This document shows, in pieces, positions 1 through 11,573 of a DNA stretch of 64,000 nt (position 1 is the first letter of the stretch; every line of letters begins with the position of its first letter). The notes under the pieces are model-generated. The model searched no databases and was not told where the DNA came from. It saw only the letters and a list, made by a program, of their open reading frames with translations. The stretch is from Prinsepia uniflora (Eukaryota > Streptophyta > Magnoliopsida > Rosales > Rosaceae). Both the position numbers and the translations under genes were made by a program. Location of the stretch: assembly GCA_032719365.1 (NCBI GenBank), contig CM064871.1:31903566-31967565 (forward strand). Direction: 5' to 3'.

Positions 1-211
1 AATTCATGATCTTTGTGAAGGCATCTTCAGAGATAATAGCAATCAACAAGTTGAGAAGAGCTGTATCAGTGTCAATCCAACTTCGATAGGACGCGTCATT
101 AGATGCAGGACAGACTTTTGATCCATTAAGATAACCAAAAAGATGGAATTTTTTCAAGAACCTCTGGATTTTGACACTCCATGGCATGTAATTTGTATCA
201 TCTAATTTCAT
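1..211 (-). CDS. Copia gag N-terminus (partial, runs off the window)
   Basis: The minus-strand frame starting at the ATG at 211-209 stays open for 70 codons to the window edge. The protein begins MKLDDTNYMPWSVKIQRFLK and continues with a stretch containing FGYLNGSK and SWIDTDTALLNLL. This is the usual plant copia gag signature: a short LDxxNYxxWS motif, then a GYLxG motif, then a W-x-x-x-D-x-x-LLxL helix. Gag forms the virus-like particle in the cytoplasm. An in-frame TAG lies directly upstream of the ATG, whereas many copia gags have a further N-terminal tail, so the start may be secondary or the N-terminus decayed. No stop is seen within the visible part. Confidence 0.75.
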   Translation of the reverse strand, partial: MKLDDTNYMPWSVKIQRFLKKFHLFGYLNGSKVCPASNDASYRSWIDTDTALLNLLIAIISEDAFTKIMN

Positions 212-531
212 CTACATGAATTTTGTAGCATGCTTAAGAAGATCCATAGTTAGTGCCATTACAAGAATTTGTATGTGTATATCTACTTAATCAAGAAACT
301 AGCGATGAATAGATTCGATGTTGGTAAGAATGTAAATATTGATTAAAATTCAAGGAACTTCGATGCTGCAGATTTCAGAAAGAATTCAAGATACGTATCT
401 CTGCTTGACAGATGAAATAGAAGAAGAACAGAGATCAAGAAGTGAGGATCAAGAAGATTGAGAAGCCAAGATCAGAGATTCCAACGCAACGAGCATGCAT
501 TACACCAAAAGAAGAAGCTGTAAGCTATACA

Positions 532-543
532 GCTCTGATACCA
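532..543 (-). other. Primer-binding site, initiator tRNA-Met type
   Basis: The plus strand reads GCTCTGATACCA, which on the minus strand is TGGTATCAGAGC, the complement of the 3' end of initiator tRNA-Met used by many plant LTR retrotransposons to prime minus-strand DNA. It directly abuts the LTR. Confidence 0.85.
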
Positions 544-859
544 TCAAAGAAAGTTTGCATCTAGACATGAATTTCACGCTTCTAGGTTGAGATTGAAAGA
601 AGAAGAAAGAGAGGGTTCAAAGAAGATTGAGATCAGAAAATTGGAGAGAATTTCATGCACAAATGTATTTCATCATTCTCATTAACTTACACCGTCCATT
701 TTCTCTAGTATATATACATGTCCATGTGCCTTGATAGATGTACTAACAGTTCTAACGATATTACAGCTATACTAACAGCTCTAACAAATATGACAGATGT
801 ATTAACTAACTAACAACCCTAACAGCTAACCATTAGCTTTTAACTTTACTCCTTTAACA
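544..859 (-). repeat. Copia 5' LTR (about 316 bp)
   Basis: The segment between the primer-binding site and a TG boundary (plus-strand ...TTTAACA at 859). On the minus strand it starts TGTTAAAGGAG and ends ...CTTTGA next to the primer site, so the expected final CA appears mutated to GA. A TATA-like stretch (GTATATATAC near 710-718) and a purine-rich 3' part fit an LTR. The outer boundary is inferred because the second LTR is not in the window. Confidence 0.6.
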
Positions 860-1571
860 ATTCGTACCTTTCATGTTCTCATAATTTCCCTTATCTTCAA
901 TCCTACGCTCATTAAGGTTGCATATATTCGATCTGGAAAGCAAAATGAGCAACGACATGGGGAGTATTCTAAGGAGTACGGTGATGTTCGGTGTGAAGTT
1001 ATTAAAACGACAACTTATGAATTCTTACGTGAGATACCAATGGAGTTCAACCCATATATAATTCATGGTCGACAATATTTATGTAAAATATGTCTAAAAT
1101 CTTTTAGTGACGACGTAATTTACGATCGATAAATTGCACATGTAGGTATATATCTAGAATTTTTGTTGGGTCTAAAAGATTAGGCCTAAAATTGAAAAGG
1201 TTGTATGTACCACATTAATATTGTGGATCAGTTTAGGTAATCCATTTCAAAGATGATGAGAGGTGGTGCTATTACATATTAGGAGGAAAAAATGATTGAA
1301 GTGGATCAATATGACTTGGGTCAGGGTCAGCCCAACCCTCAATTCCTCATGGTGGGGTGGGCCTTAAAAGATCTTAAAATAAATTCTGTCCGTTTTCAGA
1401 TTCACATCTCATCTAAATCCAAAGCTTTTAGAAAAACCCGTGAGTAGCTAGGCAACACTATAGGCTTATGATGGAGTCTTTTCATTATTAGTGTATGTTT
1501 CCACTTTCCACCTTATGTGATATCTTGTGAGAATGAACCCAATTTTGGCGCATACCATGATTGCGATTGGC

Positions 1572-1603
1572 CTATTGCCCTATTGCCCTATTGCCCTATT
1601 GCC
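1572..1603. repeat. Tandem repeat, unit CTATTGCC x4
   Basis: Four perfect consecutive copies of the 8-mer CTATTGCC, directly visible. Likely replication slippage. Confidence 0.9.
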
Positions 1604-2083
1604 ATTGATATTACACCTTACATTGTTACTTGTTAAGTTAATTTATTCAAACGACGAATTCCTCAATTCGCAGCAGAAAGTAAATAAAGCACACAAAAAA
1701 AGACACAATTTAATCCGTGACATAATTAGCTGCCTCTGTCTTCGGCCCTACTTGGACTAAATCTCGCAAATCACCGCTTCATTTCGTAATATTATTCATA
1801 TAATACAATCAACTTAAATTATTAGATTTCAGTGGTGAATTTGAAAGAAAGTGACGGATAAATAATTAGATTTTGATGAAATTCATTGATAAAGTGGATG
1901 ATTGAAAATTCAGAAGCTGAGTAGTGAGTAGTGCATGCAGTACTACTTGTGGGGGTGTTTGGTCATTTTCTTTCACCGAAATTGTTCTGCATAAATTAGA
2001 ATGATTGGGAACAGCTAGCCAAGCTCATCCAAAAGCCCACGAGCAATTACTAGTACATGTACATACATATCCATTGTAGCATG

Positions 2084-2112
2084 TGATTGTGATTGTGATT
2101 GTGATTGTGATT
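2084..2112. repeat. Microsatellite (TGATTG)n
   Basis: Nearly five uninterrupted copies of TGATTG. Directly visible. Confidence 0.9.
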
Positions 2113-3173
2113 TGATATTGAAGAAGACGAATTTCAATTCAAGCCTAACTTTAAAATTTGATCTCATCATTTCGGCCAATTCATATTTCAAATTTGAATT
2201 GGGGGTTTATTAATTTTTTATTATCCCATTAATGACCAGACACGTACTCCCATTAATGAAGGAATGTTTGGTGATTAATTATCCCCACGTGGTAAAGCAA
2301 GCTTCAGCCTGCAATTTTATGAATCATTTCATTCCCAATGCATGCACCATATATTCACCTTTCTGATTCATTACTCTTCAAAAACTTCCTGGCCGGTGAG
2401 AATTTACAGTTTCACCTGCGCGGTATAATAAGCGGAGTGACCCGTGACTGGAGTGGGTAATGCCAAAATCTGTACCTGCAAATAAACATCTAACAAACGT
2501 CGATCGTTAGAGGGCCAGAATTAGCATGAACCCTAACTAGCGATTCTTTTTTTCTTTTTTTTATAAATCGACCTAACTATCTATTCAATATATATATATA
2601 TATTCATAATTTCATATGCTACTATTACGTACACGGTGGTCCAACTGCTATGAATTTTGCACTCAAATTATTGCAATATATATAGCAGCCAAAATTTGTT
2701 GAAGCCTCATTCAGAGTTCAGACCGGCCAGTATGTTGTATCTTTTTTCCTACTTCATTGTCTCAATCTCTTCAATTTTACTGCTCACATCAAATTATTTT
2801 ACCTATTCTCTTGACTTTACCTCCTGCATTATTTGTCGTGTATACATATAGACTTCCCTACCCCTTTACACCTCTTTTACATTCTCTCCAATTTGTTCAC
2901 CTTTTGAATTTCAAAGCTGTATGCGATTGGATTGGCTTGTATAACATATTCGATTTAAAAGTATATATTGTTGAATTAGTGTTAGTTGATTAAATTGAAA
3001 ATAAGAGATAGATAAGTGAGATCATCCTGCAATTCTAGCAAACTTTCGAATTAGTGTTAGTTGACACTAATTGCATCCATGCCTACGTAGTATACAAAGT
3101 ATGGACTATTAAAATTATAAAAAACCAGAAAAACCAAAGGGTACGTTTGACTAATGAACCTTCTCACAGAGCC

Positions 3174-3251
3174 AAACCCTAGCCCTAACCCTAACGAGAG
3201 AGCTGTGACATCATTTGTTGATGGCAGTGATGCAACTAACCCTAACCCTAT
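3174..3251. repeat. Telomere-type CCCTAA motifs (telobox cluster)
   Basis: Two clusters of plant telomere-type heptamers: AAACCCT plus CCCTAACCCTAAC around 3,174-3,195, and ACTAACCCTAACCCTA around 3,235-3,251. The copy number is far too low for a telomere. In plants such teloboxes occur in promoters of growth and ribosomal genes, but no gene is recognised next to them here. Confidence 0.6.
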
Positions 3252-3521
3252 TATCCATCAGACAGAAACGATGACACACAGAAATTTAAGTGACCCATCG
3301 AGGGTCGATTGACCGGCGTACGTAGCACCCGCACGTGACGCTACTCATCGTCACCCCCCAATCTAAAGTACACAATATGGGCACGTGTATTCCCTGAAAC
3401 CATCATCTCATAAGATTTTGTATATCTGAAATATCTCGTGTTTTTTCTTTTCTTTCGTTTTGATATGTATTTCTTCTTTATTTATTATCATATAAATAAG
3501 AATCATAATTTAATATGCTCG

Positions 3522-3541
3522 ATATATATATATATATATAT
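3522..3541. repeat. (AT)n microsatellite
   Basis: Pure alternating AT run of 20 bases, directly visible. Confidence 0.9.
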
Positions 3542-3600
3542 TATTACAAGTGAAAAAAAAAACGTAATAATTCTATTTCTACCACACTAGAGAAATTACT

Positions 3601-3920
3601 TGTTTTATACGCATATGTTAACGTGGTGGCGGGGGGAGAGGGGGGGGGGGGGGGGGGGAGGGGAAACTGAATTTGGGCGGGAGGGTGGAGAGAAATAATA
3701 ATGATGAAAGCATGGTGTGGTGTGTGGGGATGATGGGACCCACGAGGGACGGGTTGTGACTTTAGCTGGGCCGGGCCGTACACAAAGAGAAAAAAGATTC
3801 CACGGTTCCAGAGAGTCACAGGCTCAGAAGTCAGAGTCGGGGGGAGAAACGGGGGAGACGGTCACGGAAGGACGGAAAGGCACAAAATTGCTACGGACAA
3901 CCTTTGCCGTTTCTTAATTA
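3601..3920. other. GC-rich island with an 18-G homopolymer
   Basis: A locally GC-rich, purine-rich stretch inside AT-rich DNA. It holds a run of 18 consecutive G at 3,641-3,658, flanked by further G-runs that could form a G-quadruplex on the plus strand. Short frames on both strands here are proline/histidine-rich or charged and follow from base composition. It could be a promoter or 5' leader remnant; nothing coding is identified. Confidence 0.45.
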
Positions 3921-5713
3921 ATTGGATACCGTAACATTTTTTATAATTCGGCTAGCTCCATTTTACGGCTCGGCGCGGCGGCTTCAATACTCTCCGACTC
4001 CAAACTCCAAAGCCTATATTAGCTATTACGTACTTCTTCCCGCTTCTTTTATGCACATTTTAGTTTCGCCCTCCCAGCTTTCTTATTTTGCATTTAGCCC
4101 TTCCCTCTGTTCTTATTTTAAATATAGTTTTAAAACGTGGACTTATTTACATTAGCTAAATTACATCTGCTGTAAAGCTTCACGAATTAAGTTAATGACA
4201 GCATTTTTTTGTGCGTGAAGGGATAATTGGAAGTTGTTTTGCATCCAGCTAAGTAGAATTTGACGGCAGAGTCCCTACCACGTAGATTTTTATGTAACCT
4301 TTAAATACGAATTGTTGGGGTGGCTCTCAATAGCAACAAGGGAGAACAAATGTTTAGGCTGTATTGTAAAGGATAAGTCTTACTTGTATTAGTGTGTAAT
4401 TTTAAATATGGTCTGCTCCAAATTATCTTTCCCAGTACGAAGATATTGAAAATCACTTAATATATTCACTCAATTAAAAAAATATTTAAAATCACTATGG
4501 TATTAAAGTTAATCAATATTACATATATTATAATTATGTGTTATAATTTTTTGCAAGAATCGATAAATAATTTGAAACCCGGAAGAAATACATCAAGGTT
4601 GATCTTAAAATTTTAAGTTATTTTTAAATAAACTCATTATGACACTTAATTCATTTAATAAATATATTAGTCACTTATTCTTATATCTACCCATTATCTA
4701 TTTAAATACCTATTAATTTTTTATAATTTTAAAATTATTTAGATTTTAAATACAATATGTTTATTTTTATGAATTAATTAATTTATTAATAAATAAAATT
4801 CAAATTTGATTTGAATATTTTTATTTGATTATTAAATAAATTGAATTTAAATTTGACATGTTAAGATAAAATAAAATTCATACTATGAGATCAAGACGAT
4901 TATTACACCGAGTAGGCGAGTAACGTGACGATTATTTTTGGTTCCTTCCTCCTTTACCTCAGAACCAGATGACCGACCAAATCCTTTGTGTTTTTCTTTT
5001 TTTGGGCATCATTTTGCAAGTTTTTTGGGGGTCAATGCATCATTTTGCAAGTTTTTTGGGGGTCAATGCATCATTTTGATCGGTTGAATTTTGGTAACCA
5101 AGAGTCAAGAGAGTACTTTTATTACCTGACCAAATTAAAAACCTCGTTTTTATATTTGTTTTTATATTTATTTTTATAAATTCTATTATTTGTTACTCTC
5201 AATAGTCCTATCACGAGGTAGCTACCAAATGAAAGAAAAGACAAGAAAATTGAAAATTGGAAATTGAACTACCATATATGTGTGGGAGGCAGGGACACTA
5301 GTGTGCGGAGTGTTGCAGGCTGAGAACGTGGGCAGGCAGCCATATATCTTTACTTATATGATCTTTTTTTATTTTCAACTTCACTACGTAAACTGACCCA
5401 AATGCCCCTACTCTGCTCCCTACTCATCTGTCCTTTCCAGGGTATTGTCGTCAAATTTCCCTTTCTCATTAGTAATTGCTATACAACAGACAAGTACAGT
5501 ACAAGTCTACAAGCAACCAAAAGTAGAGTTTTGTGTTAGGAATTCATTAGGTAGGGTTGCAAGTTTCAAAAAATTGATAGCCCCACCTATTTTACACTTG
5601 TACATTATTTGATGGATAGTCATTTGGTAAATAATTTTAGTTGAAAATAAAAATAATATTGAACTATTTTATATTGAAAAAATATAAAAAATAATGAAAT
5701 TGTTGTTGTTAAT

Positions 5714-5745
<32 letters not shown>

Positions 5746-8335
5746 ACTGTGTGGTCCATGTGTTGCGCGTACACTTTTGAGTTGTTGCATTGGGAATTTG
5801 GCATTGCATATATTGCAGCAAATGCTGCAGGTAAGTGTAAGATAGTGTGTGGTAAATAATTGCGATGAAAGAGCAGATTTAAGATGTTAGATTTGTTTGA
5901 GCTTCTTCATCACTCATTTTCATTGGATTTCAACCTTTCAATTTGGGTCCTTTCCATGCTCAGACACACTTCATCAACTTAACTTATTTGGGCTACTTGT
6001 TACTTTTTACTCTGGGGTTGACTTGACAATATAATTTCTTCTTAAATAATTTCTGTAGTTTAGTAATCTCATTCTAATCAATAGTTTAATAAACAAATTA
6101 AACACAAAGGTACGTTACTTCCTAGAAATCATCACCTACTTTTCATTCTCGTTAATATTCTAATTTTATACGATTACTAAACATTTTAATGTGAGTAATT
6201 ATCTATGTATCTGATTATTTTTCTCTTTATTGTATACGTTTTTAATTATTTATTTTCCTCATTTTTAATGAATAAATGTGCCTCAAAATACGTGGAGTAT
6301 TAGATGTTAAGAATCCGAAATATTACGCAACACATGTATTCCAATTCATTATAACAACTTAAGGTTGCATTAGGAGACATATATGACATCAAAAGGGAAT
6401 GACATATGTCGGCTGTACAAAATTCGAGGCACGAATATGCCATACACATTACATCGGGAGAAAAAAAAAATTACAAAATAACATGTTAAAAAACTAATAA
6501 AATGCCTCGCAAAAATAAAGAATACAAAGAAGGTTAAATAAATGTGGAGAAGTCACAGAGCACAAATTGATGTGCTTAATCTAATTATCAAGATTAATTT
6601 AGGCTCGGTATTCAGTGATTGAAGTGTGTTTTGTTTTTAGGAGTAGAGTGGGAATTGAAGAGCAAGGTTTGTTTTGTATACATGCATTCATGATCATCAT
6701 TGTTGAACTCTTGAACTCTTGGTATATTAAGTATAGAGATAGAAAACTACGAACCTAGGGATTTAGGCAGTGTTGTTGGTCAAAAGCTGCGTTTTTTTTT
6801 TGTTTACTGGGGTGTCTAAGTTTATTAAACCATGGTAGAGGATGCTTCAATTTGTTGTGATAATTACTCATTGGGCATTGCTAGGTTGATGATTAAATTT
6901 AATACTAGTGGGACAAGTAGCTACCCCTAACCTTTCAGCAATCTCTGAGTTGATATAATTAATTAAAGAGTAAATTATTTTTATATTATTAATAACTTTC
7001 ACTTTTATTTAAATTTTTAAATACTTATATATTAAATAAAATATGACATTTTCAAACTTTTTCTTTTAAAATCTCTAAACAGAATTTGTAATTAATAAAT
7101 TTCATATCTATCATTTTATATTTTAATAAAGAGAATGAGTAAGTTATTAAATTTTTTTAAAAAAAATTAAAAATAATATTATCTTTTTTGTCTTCTTTTT
7201 CCCATGTGCCCTTTAATGTTTGATTTATTTGGCATCTTGGACCCTTTATTATATTATGCATATAATAAATATTATATATGTATACTATATATATTGTGTG
7301 TAGTAACAATTGATTTTTTTCTATAAAATAAAAAATAAAGTCTTTATTATCTGGGTTCAACGATAGGATATAAACTTTTTTTGAGAAGGAGGGGGCATAG
7401 TGAGATGATAGTGGAAAATCGTACGACATATATAGAATTTAGGATGCAAGTTTTTGAGTAAACTTATATGTTAATTATAAAGACGTATGAGATAATTTCC
7501 CTTAATTAAATTACAACCAAAGTTAAGGATGCTAGGTATGAAAATAAGAACATATATAATCAGAACAATTCATTCTTTATATCAAAATATCAAGAGGTCA
7601 TCTTTGTAAAGAATCAATAAGATTATAGGTTATTTAGTCATATATATATATATATATATATCAACTAAATAGACAGTTCATCAAGAGAATTTTAATTCTT
7701 TTCAAAAATTTTAATTTATTTGATATATATGAATGACTAAATGAAATTCAATCTTGTAGATTTTTAAAGGAGGATGATCTTGGCATGATGATATAGAAAA
7801 ATGAATGGTTCTGATTATAGTATATATATATAAAGACAATTGGATAAATCAAAATGATGGTACGATGAGATAACACCGGAATAGAATGCAAATATTTAAA
7901 TTATTTTATTGTGCAATACAAGTTTTAAATTCAAATATTGTACAAAAAAAATGCGATCCATGTCTAATATATGTATCTTATGTCCCAATGTCCTTGCATC
8001 CAAGAAAAAAAGGTAATTTACACCAATCATATTTTGTATTGAATTGAAAAAAGATAACCCATACGAAGTAGGGACGGAGAAATTCACATGCAGCTGGTTG
8101 AAAAAAATAGGAAAGCACCTAACCTACAAGGGTGAAGGGTTTGTACCTGAGTTATTCGATCCCCATGTGAAGTATGAAGTCATGGGGTGTTATTATTTTC
8201 CCACGTAAATTATTCTTCTCCTATGGAAAGAGCCAGTGGCACACATTTGAAGAAGAAACTTGAAAATTGACTCCAATTGCCTTGGGAAATCAAGCAAAAT
8301 GGATCGATGGACGAGGGAAGGAGCTAGATAGAAAA
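3921..8335. other. AT-rich intergenic DNA, no gene seen
   Basis: Contains AT microsatellites at 5,714-5,738 (followed by a short TG run) and 7,640-7,661, and a 31-bp tandem duplication at 5,007-5,078. The open frames are short, AT-driven and without recognisable domains. Confidence 0.6.
5007..5078. repeat. 31-bp tandem duplication
   Basis: Two identical copies of a 31-bp unit (5,007-5,037 and 5,038-5,068, beginning CATCATTTTGCAAG) followed by the first ten bases of a third. Copies are perfect, suggesting a recent event. Confidence 0.9.
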
Positions 8336-8875
8336 TAAGGGTGGTAATTTTTGACACGACTCAATACTCAACTCGAAACCCGCACGAGATTTATCTGAGT
8401 CAACCCGCACGATTAAAATTTCGGGTCATTTTCGGGTCAACCCGTTATGACCCGTTTAATAAACGGGTGAGTTTCAGGTTAACCTGTTAACCCGTATAAT
8501 GACCTGTTAACCCGTTTAATAAATAAGTAGATTTCGGGTTAACATATTAACTTGTATATTGGTTTATATATTGACCCATTTAATAAACGTATCATTATTA
8601 ACTCATATATCTATCGATTTATCTACCTAAATACTTATTAAATCTTATAATTTAAATAGGTTAAACGGGTTAAATGTGTCATAGGTTAATTGGGTTTTGA
8701 ATACGACCTATTTATTAAATGGGTTACACGGGTCATTAACTTGTCAGGTTCGGGTTGGACATTCTTGACACGATTACTAAACGGGTCGGGTTCGGATTGG
8801 ACATAAATGGGTTAAACAGAGCTCATGACACGACATGAATCCGACACGACACGATACGACTTGTTGCCACCCCTA
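8336..8875. mobile_element. hAT-type MITE with 8-bp target duplication
   Basis: A 540-bp non-coding element with terminal inverted repeats: it starts TAAGGGTGGTAA and its reverse complement starts TAGGGGTGGCAA. It is flanked by ATAGAAAA (8,328-8,335) and ATAGAAAG (8,876-8,883), an 8-bp duplication with one mismatch. TIRs of this kind with 8-bp duplications are typical of hAT MITEs. The interior consists of degenerate repeats of the palindrome-like motif AACCCGTTTAATAAACGGGT. No transposase is encoded, so mobility would need an autonomous hAT element. Confidence 0.85.
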
Positions 8876-10908
8876 ATAGAAAGCAATGTGCTACAGTATT
8901 CGAATAAATTACTACAAACAAATATTAAATATATATATATACACACATATAAAAATGGTACCAAACCATAATAAAAATAAAATAAAAATAATTGATTAAT
9001 TAAGGGGCTTCCTACCTCACCTCAACCCAAAAGGGAAAGTGCTGTGTTAGGAGTAATTAGGAACTAAGGCATCTCTAGCAACACTCTTAAAAGGCCACTT
9101 AAATGAAAATTTAGTCCTTTAAAAATGAGTTTTTTTCTAAATAGTGTAAGATTATGTTTTACCATTTTCAGCAGTTAAGGTCTATATACTATTTCATTTA
9201 ATATTTTATAATTTTTTAATATATCTTTGAATGTAATGAATTAATAAATGCATTAAATTCTCATCTAAAATATATTTCGGATATGTGACAAAATAAAAAT
9301 ATTTCATATAAGAATTTTTTTTGGTCACATATCGGCTCGTAAAATTCGTAATTTTTTTTTTACTTATGATTAAGATAATAAAATCATTAAAATATTGAAA
9401 AGATAATTTGCCACATGTAAACATCCTATTAATTCTAAAAATTTACTATCTCTTAGTAATCTCACATTATCTCAATTGTATAAATAAAATTCTATAAAAC
9501 ATTGATAAAGTATCATTTAAATTAAAAAAAAATATTGATAAGATTTAGGACAAAAAAATCTGCCACGTGTATTTAAATTGATATATTGTAATAAATGAAT
9601 TTAAGTTTTGGCATTTAATATATTACAATAAATGAATTTTAGGTTTGTATAATTTGAATAGTAAGATTTAAATTGATTAATTATTTAAACTTAATTGAAA
9701 AATATTTTTATTATTAATCTAAAATGAAATAATTTAAAGATAAAAATTTAAATACAACAAGTCAAATATTAAAAATTTAAATAGAATAATTTAAATACAT
9801 AAGAATTTTGGAAAAAAAAAATCATCTTCATTAAATGTCTTAAATATGTCATAAATGATTAAATGTTAATATCTACACTAAAAGATTATTTAAATATAAC
9901 TGATTTTTTAATCCAAAGATTAATATTTAATCTGAAGATTAATATTTAATCTTTTATGACCCATAAAATACTTATATAAAATAACTTTTTACTCAAAATT
10001 CCAAAATTATATTCTTTAACCCCTTTTTTTATCTGATTGTTCTTTAGCCCTTGAATTGGGCAAGATGGCCTAAGAGTAGGCACAGTCGTCGTAGTCCTAT
10101 CATACATGGGTAGCATGTGATTGAGTCTGCTATAATTCCTTGATATTTGTGCCTTGAACTTTGAACCTTGAATTCCCTGCTTTGACTTATGTAATTCCAT
10201 ATTAAATTAATACCTAAGTAATTAAATTTAATTAAGCAGCAGTTAATTGGATTCTTTGCTTGTGGAAAATCCCTCTTGTTTTAATTAAGTGATGAAATAA
10301 TATGAATGAGGAGGTTTGCATGAGTCAGTAAATGTGGCTGGCCCTGGTGCTGCTGCTAACTCCTCTGTCCAAGACCACCCGCCTGTTGGACGCAGCAGCC
10401 AACTTCACTCGCACATTCTACCACGTTTACACTGCCAATATGAGGCTCTACCATTAACCCTAATTAAATAAATAAATCATGTTTAATTAATTTTATAATC
10501 TTAACATCTTCCTATTCAAGTCAATTATAATTGGGTTCATCATATTCATTGACGAAATTCAGTCTTGTTTCATACGCCGGACAAAACACATCCTCTAATA
10601 TAATATATTAAAGGAGGATATTAAGATATGCAATCTTTATAATTTATTTTGGTTCATTAAAACTATTTGATCCAAAAATGAATCTTGGATACGGCAATGA
10701 CAAGATCTATCCCTAACCATTCTTATCATATAAGAAATATTATCAATTTTAACTATCTCTATCACTTATTAATTTAACTAAATGTAATTCGTTCTGTGGG
10801 AGTTATCACCCACATCCAACCTACTTACATCGATAAATAATGAAATTACTTATTTAATTACATAAGGGTCTTACTTTCATTATTAAATATTATCATTATT
10901 TTCCAAAT

Positions 10909-10949
<41 letters not shown>

Positions 10950-10980
10950 TTAGGGTATGTCGGTGGGAGATTGAGAGATT
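8876..10980. other. AT-rich intergenic DNA, no gene seen
   Basis: No recognisable gene. Near 9,066 there is text resembling the end of another MITE, but no matching second end was found. A GC-richer patch at 10,332-10,457 holds a 41-codon open frame (see findings). An AT microsatellite lies at 10,912-10,946. Confidence 0.55.
10912..10946. repeat. (TA)n microsatellite
   Basis: About 35 bases of alternating TA, the longest in the window, directly before the chromovirus LTR cluster. Confidence 0.9.
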
Positions 10981-11280
10981 GGGAGGGAAAGTTAGAGATT
11001 CTTCTTGACAAACACACATGATTCACATGTCAAAAATATAAAATTACCAAATTACCTTTTAGCCAAAATTATCATAATTCCCCTAGCTATCTTTGACCCA
11101 TAATGAATTTATCCGAACTACTTTTTCGGTGTTCTACTTGTCTACGTAGTCACGAGTTCTAGACCTTCTTAGTGATCCTCACGAAACTTTCAGAAGGTCC
11201 CTCGATCAAAAAGTCAACATTTTGACCCTATAGGGACAAAATTTTCATTTCTCATTTTCTCAAATTTCCGAGGTTTTAAA
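10980..11280 (-). repeat. Inverted fragment of a chromovirus LTR 5' region
   Basis: Read on the minus strand this segment shows the order seen in the 5' part of the chromovirus LTRs nearby: GTTGACTTTTTGATCG, then a TTTCG / ACTCGTGAC block, then AT-rich text. The match is by eye to the LTRs at 13,199 and 58,497. It lies in opposite orientation to the LTR end that follows. Boundaries are approximate. Confidence 0.4.
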
Positions 11281-11289
11281 ATCTACCCT

Positions 11290-11558
11290 CCTCATTTTCT
11301 CGTTTTGTCCACTCATACTTTTTATTGGTTTTGTCACCCTCCAGGTTCATCGCTAACTTGTGATGTATGAAGGATGAGGCATCACGGTGAGTGCGCACTC
11401 TAATTATTTTGGTTAGTATGTGGTAGTATCCTTGGTCTAACACGTGGTTAGAATGTTGATTTATTCCCGAGGGTAATAAGGACTTTTTCCAAGGTCGTGT
11501 CAGACGGGAGCAGGTCCTCCCACGCTAATCAAAGGTGATTACGAGAAAGGTCCTGTCA
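11290..11558 (+). repeat. 3' end of a chromovirus LTR
   Basis: Contains the family block TTTTGTCCACTCA, then a run up to the terminal GGTCCTGTCA directly before a primer-binding site. It is closely similar by eye to 30,752-30,998, for example in the block TATCACGGTGAGTGCG. The upstream part of the LTR is missing or replaced. Confidence 0.7.
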
Positions 11559-11561
11559 ACT

Positions 11562-11573
11562 TGGTATTAGAGC
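11562..11573 (+). other. Primer-binding site, tRNA-Met type, one mismatch
   Basis: TGGTATTAGAGC, one base from the canonical TGGTATCAGAGC, placed three bases after the LTR terminal CA. It confirms the LTR end and the plus orientation. Confidence 0.75.

Larger units (their letters stand above)
1..859 (-). mobile_element. Copia-type LTR retrotransposon, 5' end only
   Basis: Read on the minus strand this is the 5' end of a Ty1/copia element: a short LTR (544-859), a primer-binding site complementary to initiator tRNA-Met, an untranslated leader of about 320 bases, and the N-terminus of a copia gag. The rest of the element lies outside the window, so neither the second LTR nor a target duplication can be checked. 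The order LTR, primer site, leader, gag is seen directly; assignment to Copia rests on the gag sequence. Confidence 0.8.
860..3160. other. AT-rich intergenic DNA, no gene seen
   Basis: Short open frames here (for example 1,527-1,760 and 2,657-2,993) are AT-driven, low in complexity and resemble no known protein. It contains an 8-bp tandem (1,572-1,603), a 6-bp tandem (2,084-2,112) and a short AT run near 2,588-2,603. I see no splice-like or promoter-like arrangement that I could defend. Confidence 0.6.

Noticed and set aside
3174..3251. CCCTAA motifs considered as a telomere or interstitial telomere
   Set aside because: Only a few interrupted copies; more like promoter teloboxes or chance.
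3544..3819. Minus-strand proline/histidine-rich 91-codon frame
   Set aside because: It is the reverse of the G-run and GA-rich island; its composition is explained by low complexity.
9060..9930. AT-rich stretch beginning like a MITE end (GGCATCTCTAGCAACACTC)
   Set aside because: No matching inverted end or target duplication was found, so no element can be delimited.
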